64,000 nt of DNA, from positions 1,937,001 through 2,001,000 of the forward strand of contig NC_083348.1 of NCBI RefSeq assembly GCF_019175385.1, in the 5' to 3' direction. Source of the DNA: Lycium barbarum. Its lineage: Eukaryota > Streptophyta > Magnoliopsida > Solanales > Solanaceae. The translations under genes were made by a program, and so were the position numbers. Below are positions 46,191 through 57,364 of the stretch, piece by piece. Positions within the stretch are counted from its first letter, which is position 1, and each line of letters opens with the position of its first letter. The notes under the pieces are model-generated. The model was not told the DNA's origin. It made no database searches and worked only from the letters and a program-made list of their open reading frames with translations.

Positions 46191-47440
46191 TTAAAGTAAA
46201 CAAATAATGAATTTTTACAACAGCTGAAGCATATGTTGCAACAAGTGTGTAATATATTGGAACAACTCCATCATATGTTCCAACAACTTCATAAGTTGTT
46301 GCAACAGATTACACATCTGTTGGAAAATATCAATACAGTTGCTGCAGCTTCCTCAGCAACTGTATTGATTATTTCCAGCAGATGGATAATCAGTTGCAAC
46401 AACTGGTAAAGTTGTTGGAACATATGATTGAGTTGTTCCAACAGACTAATCTGTTGGAAACCATCAGAACAGTTGCTGTAGCTTCTTCAGCAACTGTTTT
46501 AACAATTTTCAACAGATTTTAAATATGTTGCAACAACATATTCACTTGCTGCAACAACCTTAGCAACTGGTTGGATTTTTACCAACAGATTAAAAATCTG
46601 TTGCAACAGATTACTCAGCTTTAGGTAAAAACAAAAACAAAAAAGGCAAGGCCCTTTTTCCTGAGCCTTACAAGGACAACAACATCTATTTCACTATCAG
46701 GGTGCAATATCAGTGTATTACAAACACACAACAGTCAAAAATTGAACAAAATACACAGCATTGCATAGACACCATGCCCATGTTCTTCCTCTTCTTCTTT
46801 AACCAAAATTAGTCATTTTCGTACTTTTATTTCAAAACCCTAACTTTTGAACCAGAAAAAACATTTGTTTCAATACAAACACACAACCATCACAAGTTAA
46901 ACAAAATAAAACAACCTCAACTGTCAAACAAGTGCTGAAGTTGCTGCAACAACTTACTCAACTGTTGGAAAATCCAAAAAAAAAAAAAACCCTTTTTTCG
47001 AAACCCCAAGGAGAACAAGAACACAAACAGTACCAAAAATCATAATTTCACAACCACATACACTATTTAACAACATAGAAACCCCAACAAGTGGAACAAA
47101 TAGAGCAAATACGGGTTTTGTCAAGCCCAACAAGCCCTTTTTTCGAACTCCTAAGGAGAACGAGAACACAAACAACACCAAAAACCAGAATTTCACAACC
47201 ACATACACTATTTACAAACACACAAACCCCAACAACTCGAACAAATACAGCAAATAAGGGTTTCTCAAGCATTGAAAAACAAAATAAACAACATTGCAGA
47301 CAAACTCATGTTATTCTTCATCTTCTCTGACCAAAATCATCATTTTCTCACTTTGATTTCAAAACCCTAACTTTAAAAGAAGAAAAAGTTGAGCGATTTT
47401 ACCTGAGAGAAATGGAGAGCACCAGTTCGTTTCTGAGTCG
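46191..47440 (-). other. 5' region of the DUF1985 gene with repeats
   Basis: No supported gene. 46200-46620 has the ttgttgcaaca / caacagatt repeats and inverted cagttgctg...cagcaactg pairs. 46990-47262 is a ~145-bp tandem duplication (cccttttttcgaa ... accacatacactattta twice). A larger duplication places aaccctaacttt after ttcaaa at 46840 and again at 47365. Together this looks like the duplicated leader or promoter region of the minus-strand gene. Confidence 0.5.
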
Positions 47441-48053
47441 GCTTTTGAAGAGGTTGAAGACGGTTTCAAGAAGCACATTTAGCAGTTAGATAAGTTCAGG
47501 AGCAGTTGAGATCAGTTCGTATTTTGAATGAAGTTCGTGTGGTTTGATATTGGACCGATGTTGAGTTTGAAATAAATGGGAGGTTGGATTAAATGGTTTG
47601 GGGTCTTTTTTGTATTTTATAAAAGATTAACAAGTTTGGCAAAATACATTTTCAACCCCAATTTTCTTAATCCCAAATTTAATTGGGTTTTGACTTGATG
47701 TGGTCCCTACAAGTCACCTCTAGTAATTTCCAAACTTAAAAGTCACCTTCACTTAAATTTTCGTACTAACTAGATGCTCCGCCGAATAAGTAATAATTTG
47801 AACTGGAGTATTAATCAGCTAAATCATTTTGAATACAATACTTTAAATTTGCATATAAAAGTTTCGTACCTTGATAGGGAACTTTTAAATATTTTTCATT
47901 TTACGATTTTCTTTACCTGAAATGGCCTATAAGTAAACATAAGTAAAATTATGCATTTTAAGGGGATAAGATTATTGTTTACAAATGTTACTTTTCATGA
48001 TGGAACAATGTATAAATTATCTTTAGATTCATTACATCCGTTAAGTTTATACG
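47441..48053. other. Spacer without recognisable genes
   Basis: AT-rich sequence between the MULE-related region and a gypsy LTR. No open frame, TIR or repeat could be supported. Confidence 0.5.
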
Positions 48054-48720
48054 TGTATAACGGTAAAAAAATCCTATATTACACGTGGCATAGGATGAAG
48101 TAGACACGTGGCAGATGAGAGTGAACGATGAATATTTCGTGGAAGAACCCGAAGACAACGATTTCGCATGAACCCGGAGCAGAAGTTACTAAGCAATTGT
48201 CACGGGTCAATTAATGAGTATCGGACGTTACACAATCGGCCCAGATATGTAGCCAAACATTACAATGTTGCAATTAAGTAACATTTATTGATCACTGTTA
48301 CTCATAATGAGGCACAATTCACTGCTTCTTGTTGATAATTACCACATATAAAAGGAGCCTGGATTCAATGTAACAGAGCATTGAGTCCGGATTCAAAGTA
48401 TTCATTGAGCATTGATCATTGAGCATCCAATTCTAGCTGAACAATTTATACTTACGCACTAAAGCAAATTATATTCATTTTTACCTATTTGTTGTTCCGG
48501 ATTCAAAGTATTCTCAAAAGGCTAAAGTGTTCATCCGAAGTTGTCCTTATTGAGAGATTCCTCGAACTCATACAGCCCGGGCTTATTTATTACATTTTTG
48601 TTTTATATTTACCTGATTCCATTACTTTGTGACTTATTATTTATTCTTATTGATAACAAATCAATTCACGTATCTTTTAAACCACTAAAAAATTCAACTG
48701 TACCTTTTTTAGGATAAACA
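48054..48720 (+). mobile_element. Gypsy 5' LTR (667 bp) with primer site
   Basis: Begins TGTATAACGG and ends AGGATAAACA. The start resembles that of the Tat LTR at 22777. TATAAAAG lies at 48347-48354. It is followed by ttttggcgaccaccatagg, which fits a gypsy primer-binding site. It is the 5' LTR of a truncated element; no 3' partner was found. Confidence 0.72.
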
Positions 48721-48819
48721 TTTTGGCGACCACCATAGGGCTAAGGATAATTGTGATATTTTTTTGTTGCTCTAATTATCTTACTAATTTCTTACCATCT
48801 GTGATAACGTCTTAAACAA

Positions 48820-49990
48820 TGAAACTGCTCAAGAGATTGATTCGGCTATAAGAGAAGTCAGGGCAAGAAATACTGAGCCCGTGATTTCATCTCAAAGGTC
48901 CAAGCACACAGGGAATGACTTATCTCTGAATGATGATGATGATGCTGAGGACGAAGTAAGAGTCACTGGATCAGGGCTAGCGAAATTTTTTGATATGCTG
49001 GAAAAGCAACAGAAGGCAATTGCAGACCTGTAAATGAGGAAAGGAGGTGATGATGTGGATCACATGAATGCAGCGATGGATCAAGGGGAAGGCAGTGGAA
49101 ATGGCTCCGGCAACAACGCGGCACCGAAGGTCATGCAGTACAAAAAAGCTCTGTCCAGTCAGTTAGAAAAGAATGAAAAGGAATTCAATAACCGACTGGA
49201 TTGAAACAAGAAGGAGTTCAAGGCATTTAATTCACAAATATATCATATTTCGGGAGCACTACTGGTGTTGAAGGGGCCAGATTCGAAGAGATACATACAA
49301 TTGTCGTTCCTACCAAGCGCAACACCGAAATTGATCCCTAAGAGATTCAAAATGTCGGATCAGCCCAAATACGAAGGAATCACTGATCCTCAGGAGCATG
49401 TAACATTGTACACTTGTGTGATGAAAGGCAATGATATGCACCAGATGAAATTGAATCGGTTTTGCTCAAAAAGTTTGGTGAAACATTGTTTAAAGGGGCA
49501 ATGACATGGTACTCTTAACTTCATGAGCATTCAATTAATTCCTTTGAAATATTTGCAAATGTTTTTATCAAGGCACATGCTGGAGCAAAGAAGATTTCAG
49601 CAAGAAATATGGATATCTTCAAGATAGCTCAAGAAGACACGGAGTTGCTGCTGGAATTTGTGATAAGCTTTCAAAAGGAACGTATGTTGTTTCCATCAGT
49701 ACCGGATGAGTGGGCGGCGGAGGCGTTCACCAAAGGGTTAAACCCGAAGAGTTTGAGTGCTTCATTGAAATTGAGAAAAAACTTGTTGGAATTGCCTACG
49801 ATAACGTGGACAGATGTTCATAATAGATATGAGTCAAAATTCGGGTAGAGATGATCAGTTGGGAATACCGCCCGGGTCGATGGTCAAAGTCGGTATTATG
49901 ATAAGCCTAAGAGAGGTGTCGATTTCGAGTGCAGTGCTCACTACTAAATAGACTAAGATCAATATGCATCGTAATCTTTTAATCCCTACT
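48820..49990 (+). pseudogene. Gypsy (Tat-like) gag remnant
   Basis: Reading in several frames gives SQRSKHTGNDLSLND, then KYEGITDPQEHVTLYTCVMK and NDMHQMKLNRF, then TELLLEFVISFQKERMLFP and PDEWAAEAFTKGLNP. These are the conserved blocks of a Ty3/gypsy Gag. Stops near 49033, 49203 and 49502 and frame changes make it non-functional. Protease and pol are missing. Homology ends near 50060, where the B3 gene duplicate starts. Confidence 0.8.
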
Positions 49991-50070
49991 TATTCCAATC
50001 GTACATTGTAGAATAGCTGGATAAACTAGATCAATAGGATCTAATTTTCAAATTGGATATGAATAGGCAA

Positions 50071-50413
50071 CCATGATAAATAGGGTAGATGAGGGGATTT
50101 GAACTAAGTGCCTTTTAGTTTCCAAGAGCAAAAAAAGAAGAAGAGCAATCGGTCATGGAACCTTATCAGTTCTTCAAGATGATCTTATCTCCTCATCCCT
50201 GTAAATCAGTGAGTTGCTTTTCTCAATTGAGCCATGCAATGCATTTTCATCTTCTTGCTTTACTAGTAGTGCTTTATCTCTGTAAGGATTTGTAATTCCC
50301 TTTTTTGGTTTGTGAAAAATGACTTCTTGAGCTCCCCATTACTTCATTTTCCATTTTAATGTCTGGTTTTAACTTATATCAGATTGACACTATGATGAAA
50401 ATTTATTTACTAT
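50071..50413 (+). pseudogene. Second copy of the B3 gene 5' end, left part
   Basis: Closely matches 365-702 of the window: proximal upstream sequence, exon 1 and the start of intron 1. Exon 1 is still open (MEPYQFFKMILSPHP) and a donor GTGAGT is possible. The original has FFKIILSPHP and GTAAGT. No other B3 exon follows. The copy is therefore an orphan fragment, split by a copia insertion. Confidence 0.85.
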
Positions 50414-50837
50414 TGAAAGAGTTGGTTTTTTGTGTTGTGATAGAAAATCCATGTGACAATTTTAGTTGGATGATTTCTATTACTTGGAGCCAAAGGATGA
50501 TTTACTTGGAGCCAAAGAATGCATTGCTTGGAGCCAAAGGATGCATTTCTTGGAGCCAAAGATGTGGAGGAAAATTGAAATTTCATGTAGCACACTTGGA
50601 GCCCAAGTCATTTTATGCCTATAAAATGAGAGGCAATTCTTCTTTGTTCATTATCCCAAAATTTATACAATCCTTTGTAGTGAGTAGAGAGTTGAGAGAG
50701 CAATTCTCTTAAGTGTAATTGAGAAATCTCCCCTTCCTTTGTTAATAATAAAAGGCAACTGTTCTCTAGTGGACGTAAGATCATTTTGATCTGAACCACG
50801 TTAAATCTTGTGTTTTTTTTTTACATTTCCGCAAACA
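50414..50837 (+). repeat. Copia 5' LTR (424 bp)
   Basis: TGAAAGAG...GCAAACA. Contains four tandem cttggagccaaagR(a)tg-type units (50483-50570), a TATAAAA box at 50620-50626 and a shared leader. The tandem units lie upstream of the TATA box, where copia LTR enhancers usually are. Confidence 0.92.
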
Positions 50838-50839
50838 AT

Positions 50840-50852
50840 TGGTATCAGAGTG
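50840..50852 (+). promoter_or_regulatory. Primer-binding site, initiator-Met tRNA type
   Basis: TGGTATCAGAGTG two bases after the 5' LTR; matches the copia primer site TGGTATCAGAGC except for the last positions. Confidence 0.88.
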
Positions 50853-50893
50853 TTAGGAATCTTTAAAGATGCTAGGAGGAAGAACAAGCAAAG

Positions 50894-51663
50894 ATGAGTT
50901 CCATGAAGTTTGAAATCGATAGATTCAGTGGACGCAACAACTTCAATATCTGGAAGATACCGATGATGGTGTTACTGCGGAGGGAAGATTCAATCCATGC
51001 TATTGACAGAAAGTATCCCGATGGTACATCAGCTTCCGATAAGGAGAAGATTGAAGGAGATGCATTGAGTGTAATCCAATTGTCTCTTGCACCTAACGTG
51101 CTTTGTGAAGTGAGTACAAGTACCGAAGAGACGGCCAAACAGTTATGGGACAAGCTACAAGGGCTTTACCAAGACCAATCGATGATAATAAGGATGTTGT
51201 TACAACGGCGTCTTCACACATTTAAGATGGGGTCAGGTACTTCGTTACAAGATCATTTAGACCATTCAATAAACTTGTCATGGACTTACAGATTGCCAGA
51301 ATTAAAAAGGACGAAGAGACGCTTGCATGTGCTTTGCTATTTTCATTGACTTCTGGATATCGTGATATCGAGAATTCAAAGATGTATGGCAAGGAGCCTA
51401 TCAACCTTGAGCAAGTGTGGCAAGCACTTAATTCTAGTGATGTGAGGAGACATTTTGAAAGAAACAGAGATGATCAGGCAAGTGGGCTCTTTGTGAGAGG
51501 TCGGACTAGCCAACAGGGAAAGACCAAATCAAAGCACAGATCAAAGTCTTGTGTGAACAAGAAGAATGCATATTATTGGGGCTGCAGCAAGAAGGGGCAC
51601 TTTGAACGAGATTGCCCAACGTCAAAGTCCAAGGAAAAGGCGAGTGCATCCACAGTTGAATAG
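50894..51663 (+). pseudogene. Copia gag
   Basis: Starts at an ATG with FEIDRFSGRNNFNIWK, the usual start of Tork/Tnt1-like Gag. It continues with ETAKQLWDKLQGLYQDQS, then a frame change near 51280, LFSLTSGYRDIENSKM and an Arg/Lys-rich tail. The zinc knuckle reads YYWGCSKKGHFERDC: the first Cys is lost (Tyr), so it no longer fits CX2CX4HX4C. A TAG at 51661-51663 ends it; the protease region follows in the same frame. Confidence 0.82.
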
Positions 51664-52972
51664 GTACATGATTCTAATAATGATTATGTGCTTACAATAT
51701 CAAATAATAGTGGAAGTTATGGAAACAAATGGGTGTTAGACTCAGCTTGTACTTTGCATATGACGTTCCGAAAAGGCTGGTTTTGCATCTATGAGAAAAG
51801 TGGAGGAACCGTAGTAATGGGCAATAATGCAACTTGTGCAATAGTTGGCATTGGCTAAGTTCGGGTTTGCTGCCATGATGAAGCCGTGAGGACTATTACA
51901 TAAGTCTGTCATGTTCCTGATCTGAAGAAGAATTTGATCTCCCTGGGTACTCTGGATGAACAAGGCTACAAGTACATGAGCGAAGGAGGAACTATGAAGG
52001 TGACTAAAGGTTTTTAGTCATGCTGAAAGGCAAGCTGGAGGATGGCCTTTACACATTGGCAAGAAGCACCATTGTTGGCTCTGCAAATGCATCTACAGTG
52101 TAGTTATCTAATGATGACAAGGCAAGATTATGGCACATGAGATTGGGTCATATGAGCGCATGTGGACTAGAGATGTTGAGCAACTGTAACCTTTTAAAAG
52201 GTGAGAAGATCAGCACACTTGAATTTTGTGAGCACTGCATTCTACGGAAGCAAAAGAAAGTCAGCTTCAGCATTGGCAAGCACAAGACAGGAGGGGTGCT
52301 AGACTACATCCATTCAGATTTATGGGGTCCCTCTAAACTTCCATCTAAGGGCGGAAAGAGGTATCTTCTCACTTTTATTGATGATTTCTCACGAAAGGTT
52401 TGGGTGCGTTTTTTGAAGGCGAAAAGTGATGCTTTTGAAGCATTTAAAGAGTGGAATATTTTGGTTGAGAATCAAATGGAATGAAAAATGAAGTATCTTC
52501 GCATAGATAGTGGCTTGGAGTTTTGCAGCGAAGAGTTTAATGATTTCTGCAAGGTTCATGGGATCTCAAGACATAAGACTGTTAGGCACACCCCCACAGC
52601 AGAATGGAGTTGCCGAGAGAATGAACAAAACTCTTCTTGAAAAGGCTCGTTGTATGCTCTTACAAGCCAAAATGTCCAAAGTATTTTAGGCTGAAGCAGT
52701 TCATACTGCTGCTCATATTGTCAATCGATCTCCAGCATCGGCGATTGACTTTAAGACTCCAAACGAGGTATGGTCAGGTGAACCCTCTAATTATTCATAC
52801 TTACGAGTATTTGGGTGTCCAGCTTATTATCATGTTAATGAAGGAAAGCTTGAACCAAGGGCTAAAAATGCCATATTTGTAAGGTATGTGGCTGGAGTAA
52901 AAGGGTACAAACTTTGGTGTTCCTTTACTCAAATTTATAGTTAGTAGAGATGTCACCTTTGATGAATCCTCT
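51664..52972 (+). pseudogene. Copia protease and integrase, broken
   Basis: The protease has WVLDSACTLHM in place of the usual DS/TG-type site. The GAG-pre-integrase segment has MRLGHMSACGLEML and the HHCC finger FCEHCILRKQKK. Integrase acidic residues are visible in YIHSDLWGPS and LRIDSGLEF. The last block around the third acidic residue is in another frame (near 52590-52620). Stops lie at 51857, 52015, 52101 and 52483, among others, so no functional integrase is encoded. Confidence 0.82.
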
Positions 52973-54811
52973 ATGCTTGATCCCCGTAAAGTTTCTGTGG
53001 AGTTTTCAGGAAACGAGAACGACGAGCAGGTGGAGCTTCCGGTGGAGCTTAACAAGGAAAAGGATCAAGAGACTCAGGTTAAAGATGAATCAAAAGATGT
53101 ATATCTTGAAGAACTTGCTATCAATGAACCATACACAATTGCGAAGAGAAGGGAGAAGAGGCAGATACGAAGACCGAAATGCCTTATAGATCAAGCAAAC
53201 CTGGTTGCATATGCGTTTGTAGCTGCAGAAGAAGAGATTAAGTATCTGGAGCCCTCCTCTTATGTTGAATCAACTTCTTGCAAGGATGCTGCACAATGGC
53301 GGTTAGCCATGACGGAAGAGATGGAGTCTCTTCACAAGAATCAGACATGGGTCTTAGTGAAAAGGCAAAAGGGGAAGAGGACAGTTGGATGCAAATGGGT
53401 CTACAGAAAGAAAGAGGGAATTCCAAAAGTGGAATATGATAGGTTCAAGGTGATATTGGTTGCAAAGGGTTTCAGTCAGAAGAATGGAATTGACTACAAT
53501 GAGATTTTCTCTCCGGTCGTGAAGCATAGCTCAATTCGCGTGCTACTAGCATTGGTTGCACAATTTGACTTGGAGCTTCAACAGCTTGATGTCAAAACTG
53601 CTTTCTTACATGGTGATCTAGAAGAGACAAACTATATGGATCAGCCTGAAGGTTTCCTAGCTGAGGGAAAAGAAGATCATGTATGCCAACTGAAGAAGTC
53701 TTTGTATGGTTTGAAGCAATCCCCTAGACAGTGGTACAAAAGGTTTGATGCATCCATGACTACACATGAATTCTCAAGGAGTGCATTTGATAGTTGTGTG
53801 TATGAAAAGAAGATGTCTGGTAACTCAATGATTTATTTACTGTTGTATGTTGATGATATGCTGATTGCTGCTAACAACATTACAGAGATAAATGCTTTAA
53901 AGAAACTGTTAAGTAAGGAGTTTGACATAAAAGATTTGGGAGCTGCAAAGAAAATTCTTGGTATGGAGATTTCAAGAGAAGACGGTGTTGTACATCTTTC
54001 TCAGAAGAGGTACATTGAAAGGGTTCTCGAGAGATTCAATATGCATACGTGCAAGCCTGTAAGTACATCGTTAGCTCCTCATTTTAAAATTTCAGAGTTA
54101 CAAATGCCTCGGTCCGAAGATGAGGTGGAGCATATGTCAAAGGTTCCTTATGCCAGCGCAGTTGGTAGCATTATGTATGCTATGGTATGCACACGTCCAG
54201 ATATTTCTCAATCTGTAAGTGTGGTAAGCAGATACATGTCCAACCCAAGAAAGAGGCATTGGGAAGTTGTCAAGTGGATATTGAGATATCTCAAGAGAGC
54301 TTTTGATGTTGATCTGACCTTTCAAAAAGGTGGTGGAGGTATTTCAATTCTCAGTTATGTGGATTCTGACTATGCACGGGATCTTGACAGAAGGAGGTCC
54401 ACAACTGGATACATCTTTACTCTTGTTGGCAGTGCCGTTAGTTGGAAATCGACTTTGCAGTCGATTGTTGCTTTGTCTACGATAGAAGGAGAATACATGG
54501 CGGCAACGGAGGCAATGAAAGAATCTATATGGTTGAATGGTTTGGTGGCGGAATTGAGTTTGGTTCAGCAAGAATCAACCCTTAGATGTGATAGTCAGAG
54601 TTCTATTCATCTGATAAAAAATTAGAGATTTCATGAGCGCACTAAACACATTGATGTCAGATTTCATTTTATTCGAGATGTTGTTGAAGAGGGAACTATC
54701 AAGGTCGTGAAGGTTATCACAGATGATAACGCTGCGGACATGTTGACCAAGATAGTCCCGCTCGCTAAGTTTGCACACTGCAAGGACTTAGCGGGAGTAC
54801 GCATCAACTGA
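52973..54811 (+). pseudogene. Copia reverse transcriptase and RNase H
   Basis: A long open frame to a TAG at 54623-54625. RT motifs: VGCKWVYRKK, VLVAKG-type IKVILVAKGFSQKNG region, QLDVKTAFLHGDL, LYGLKQSPRQWY and LLLYVDDMLIAA. RNase H: DYARDLDRRRSTTGYIF, SWKSTLQSIVALSTIEGEYM, and LRCDSQSSIHL. After the TAG the same frame continues (HERTKHIDVRFHFIRD... ADMLTK) to about 54811, so the stop truncates only the RNase H tail. The most intact part of this element. Confidence 0.88.
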
Positions 54812-54964
54812 TGCAACTCTGAGAGAACGGTTGTTAGGTGGAGGTGGTATGCTCAACAATGGTTTGATTCTTCTTGTTTCTTACAACGAGGTTGCCCAGT
54901 AAGCTTAGAAGTTTTGGCCGGAGTTGTTCATACGCATGCTCGTGACGCAAACCAAGATGGAGAT

Positions 54965-55410
54965 TGAAAGAGTTGGTTTTTTGTTTTGTGATAGAAAATC
55001 CATGTGACAATTTTAGTTGGATGGTTTCTATTACTTGGAGCCAAAGGATGATCTACTTGGAGCCAAAGGATGATCTACTTGGAGCCAAAGAATGCATTGC
55101 TTAGAGCCAAAGGATGCATTGCTTGGAGCCAAAGATATGGAGGAGAATATGAAATGCCATGTAGCACACTTGGAGCCCAAGTCATTTTATGCCTAAAATG
55201 AGAGGCAATTCTTCTTTGTTCATCATCCCAAAATTTATACAATCCTTTGTAGTGAGTTGAGAGTTGAGAGAGCAATTCTCTTAAGTGTAATTGGGAAATT
55301 TCCCCTTCCTTTGTTAATAATAAAAGGCAACTGTTCTCTGGTGGACGTCGGATCATTTTGATCTGAACCACGTTAAATCTTGTGTTCTTTCTTTTACGTT
55401 TCCGCTAACA
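54965..55410 (+). repeat. Copia 3' LTR (446 bp)
   Basis: TGAAAGAG...GCTAACA. Has one extra 22-bp ctacttggagccaaaggatg unit compared with the 5' LTR. The TATA box is changed from cctataaaatg to cctaaaatg (loss of two bases near 55190). Confidence 0.92.
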
Positions 55411-55670
55411 ACTATCATAGCAATTTCAGCTGTCGCACAATTCATCTATCTTTTCTTTTTCTTTTTTACATATTACTAATTCCACTTGTTGTGGGCAATA
55501 ACCTGCAATCAATGTTGTGTTCGGACTCTTCAAAAATGTCGAATGGTGTAGGATTTTTTATGCAACATTTTTTGAGAGTTCAAGCAACATTTCAAGTGAT
55601 CAAATTTTGTAAAACGTAAAAAAATCCTATTGTAATATATCATCCAACCAACCATGTTAACCAATACAGA
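55411..55670 (+). pseudogene. Second copy of the B3 gene 5' end, right part
   Basis: Continues the match to the B3 gene intron 1 (698-957 of the window) after the copia insertion: ctatca(t)(a/g)gcaatttc, ttgtgttcggactcttca and aatatatcatccaacc are shared. Similarity stops near 55670, before the position of the hAT MITE in the original. Intron sequence only. Confidence 0.85.
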
Positions 55671-57055
55671 TGCATATTGATCTTAAGCACGAAAACTTTC
55701 AACAATTTAATTGTTAATTAATATGCAAAGTTTCTTTAGATTACGACCTAATTATTTATTCTGGTTTTGTACTAGTCGTCTTTTCATTCAAACCACTTGC
55801 CAATCCTTAATGCAATAACATCAATTGCGTTTTTTTTTTTTTTAACAATTTCTTATTCTCGTGTGCAAGTTTCAAATAATCGATACGATATTAAAGTGCA
55901 ATGCACATTCGTGGAAACTAGTGTGTATGAGGAGAGGTGGGTTTTTGCGTGCGTGGGTGTGTGCGCGCGTCACAATGCTGAATTCCCAAGTTCTTTTGCT
56001 CTTGCCATAGCTGACCAAGGGCATATTGGTGAACGAAAAAGTATCTTATTTTTCTCTTTTATGAATACCCAATACCTATATCCCTTGTTTTCTTTTTTGC
56101 CCCTTCCAAAAATAAATTTATTTAACTTAAAATTGTTTATTTTACCTTAATGATAAGCTTTTATATCCTCACAGATAATATGACATGTTTAAGATAATAA
56201 ATTTTAATTTTTTGTTGTTATGAAAATGTTATATCACGTCCAAGAAATTGTTTGCATAAGCTATGATGCATTTATTGAATACCAAAAATATCTATAACTC
56301 AAAATCAACTAAAAGTCTTAAGTTGGTCAACTAGAAGACCACAACTTACAGTTTTAAGCTTATGGACACATTTGATTTGATAATCTTTATGATTTTATGT
56401 TTAATACCTTCTGTAATTTTTGAGATACTCTTCTTAAAATATATATTTATTTTTTAAATTTATTTTCGTCATTCATCATGCTTTACGTAAAACACTTTCA
56501 GATATTTATTTTCTGCAAGTATCTCCAAGAATATTTCAGTAGATTCAACAATTAAAAAAGATAAAAAAAGAAGGTGCTGACTTGTTTTCACCACAAGCTA
56601 GCTTATTATTAACTTCAATGCATTATCAAAATATGTAATTACGCATTCATAGAATCGGCTTCGACACTTAACATTTATCATTTACTAATCAAGTAACCCA
56701 AGCTAAACTTTAAACCACAAATTTCAAAAGTTTTCATTTAATTGTTAAACTATGTGCACAATCAAGTGGGTTCACATAAATTAAAACGAATGGAGTATAT
56801 AAAAATATTAAAAAGGGATAATTTTAGTTAGCTTCTTCCATATTTGGCTGCGTAATATTAATCTTCCTTATGATTTATCATTTTACGCTTCATTAATCAA
56901 ATGACAATCTTTGTATATTAATGATAAATTAACTTTAAAATATTATAAAGAAATCAAAATAAGCTCGGTAAGCATAACCTTGTAAATACAAGGGAGGTTG
57001 TTGTCATGAAGACAAACATAAGGAAAAGGCACATAAAATTATCTCTATTAGAAAT
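55671..57055. other. AT-rich spacer
   Basis: No gene supported. The piece 56755-56796 (cacataaattaaaacgaatggagta) looks like one end of a Stowaway-like MITE, but the partner end was not found. Short open frames such as 55797-56150 lack recognisable motifs. Confidence 0.5.
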
Positions 57056-57335
57056 TAGTTCATCCGTCTAATTAATGTGCTTAATTTTATAATTTGACAG
57101 TGGAATATAAGAAAGAAAAAGAAGACCTTTACAACTTTCAAGTAGAATAAGATATGATATGTTTGTGGTTATAAGACTATTGAAGCTTTTGATCTTAAAT
57201 ATATGTTATAATTTTTGCGCCTATAAAAGCTTTTCATTAAAGAGAAGTGTAGTGTTAAAATAATTTCAAATATCAATGTGTTTTTAAGACAAACTAATAA
57301 AAAATGATGTTACATAAACTGAAAGGGAGGTAGTA
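57056..57335. mobile_element. Stowaway-like MITE
   Basis: Left end ttagttcatccgtctaatta, right end aaactgaaagggaggtagta (read inward tactacctccctttcagttt). Both approximate the Stowaway consensus, and TA lies at each edge. The interior is AT-rich with no coding capacity. The match between the two ends is imperfect, so the borders are tentative. Confidence 0.45.
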
Positions 57336-57364
57336 AAAATTGTAAGTGAAAAATAGATACGATT

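Larger units (their letters stand above)
50414..55410 (+). mobile_element. Ty1/copia element, full length, Tork/Tnt1-like
   Basis: 4997 bp with LTRs at both ends, a 5-bp duplication ACTAT (50409-50413 and 55411-55415), iMet-type primer site and the copia gene order gag-protease-integrase-RT-RNase H. The coding region has several stops and frameshifts. The LTRs differ by roughly twenty substitutions plus a 22-bp unit, so the insertion is moderately old. The pre-insertion site is preserved at 697-712. Confidence 0.92.

Noticed and set aside
55797..56150. 117-codon open frame with a hydrophobic start
   Set aside because: AT-rich spacer, no recognisable domain, no splice or codon-use support.
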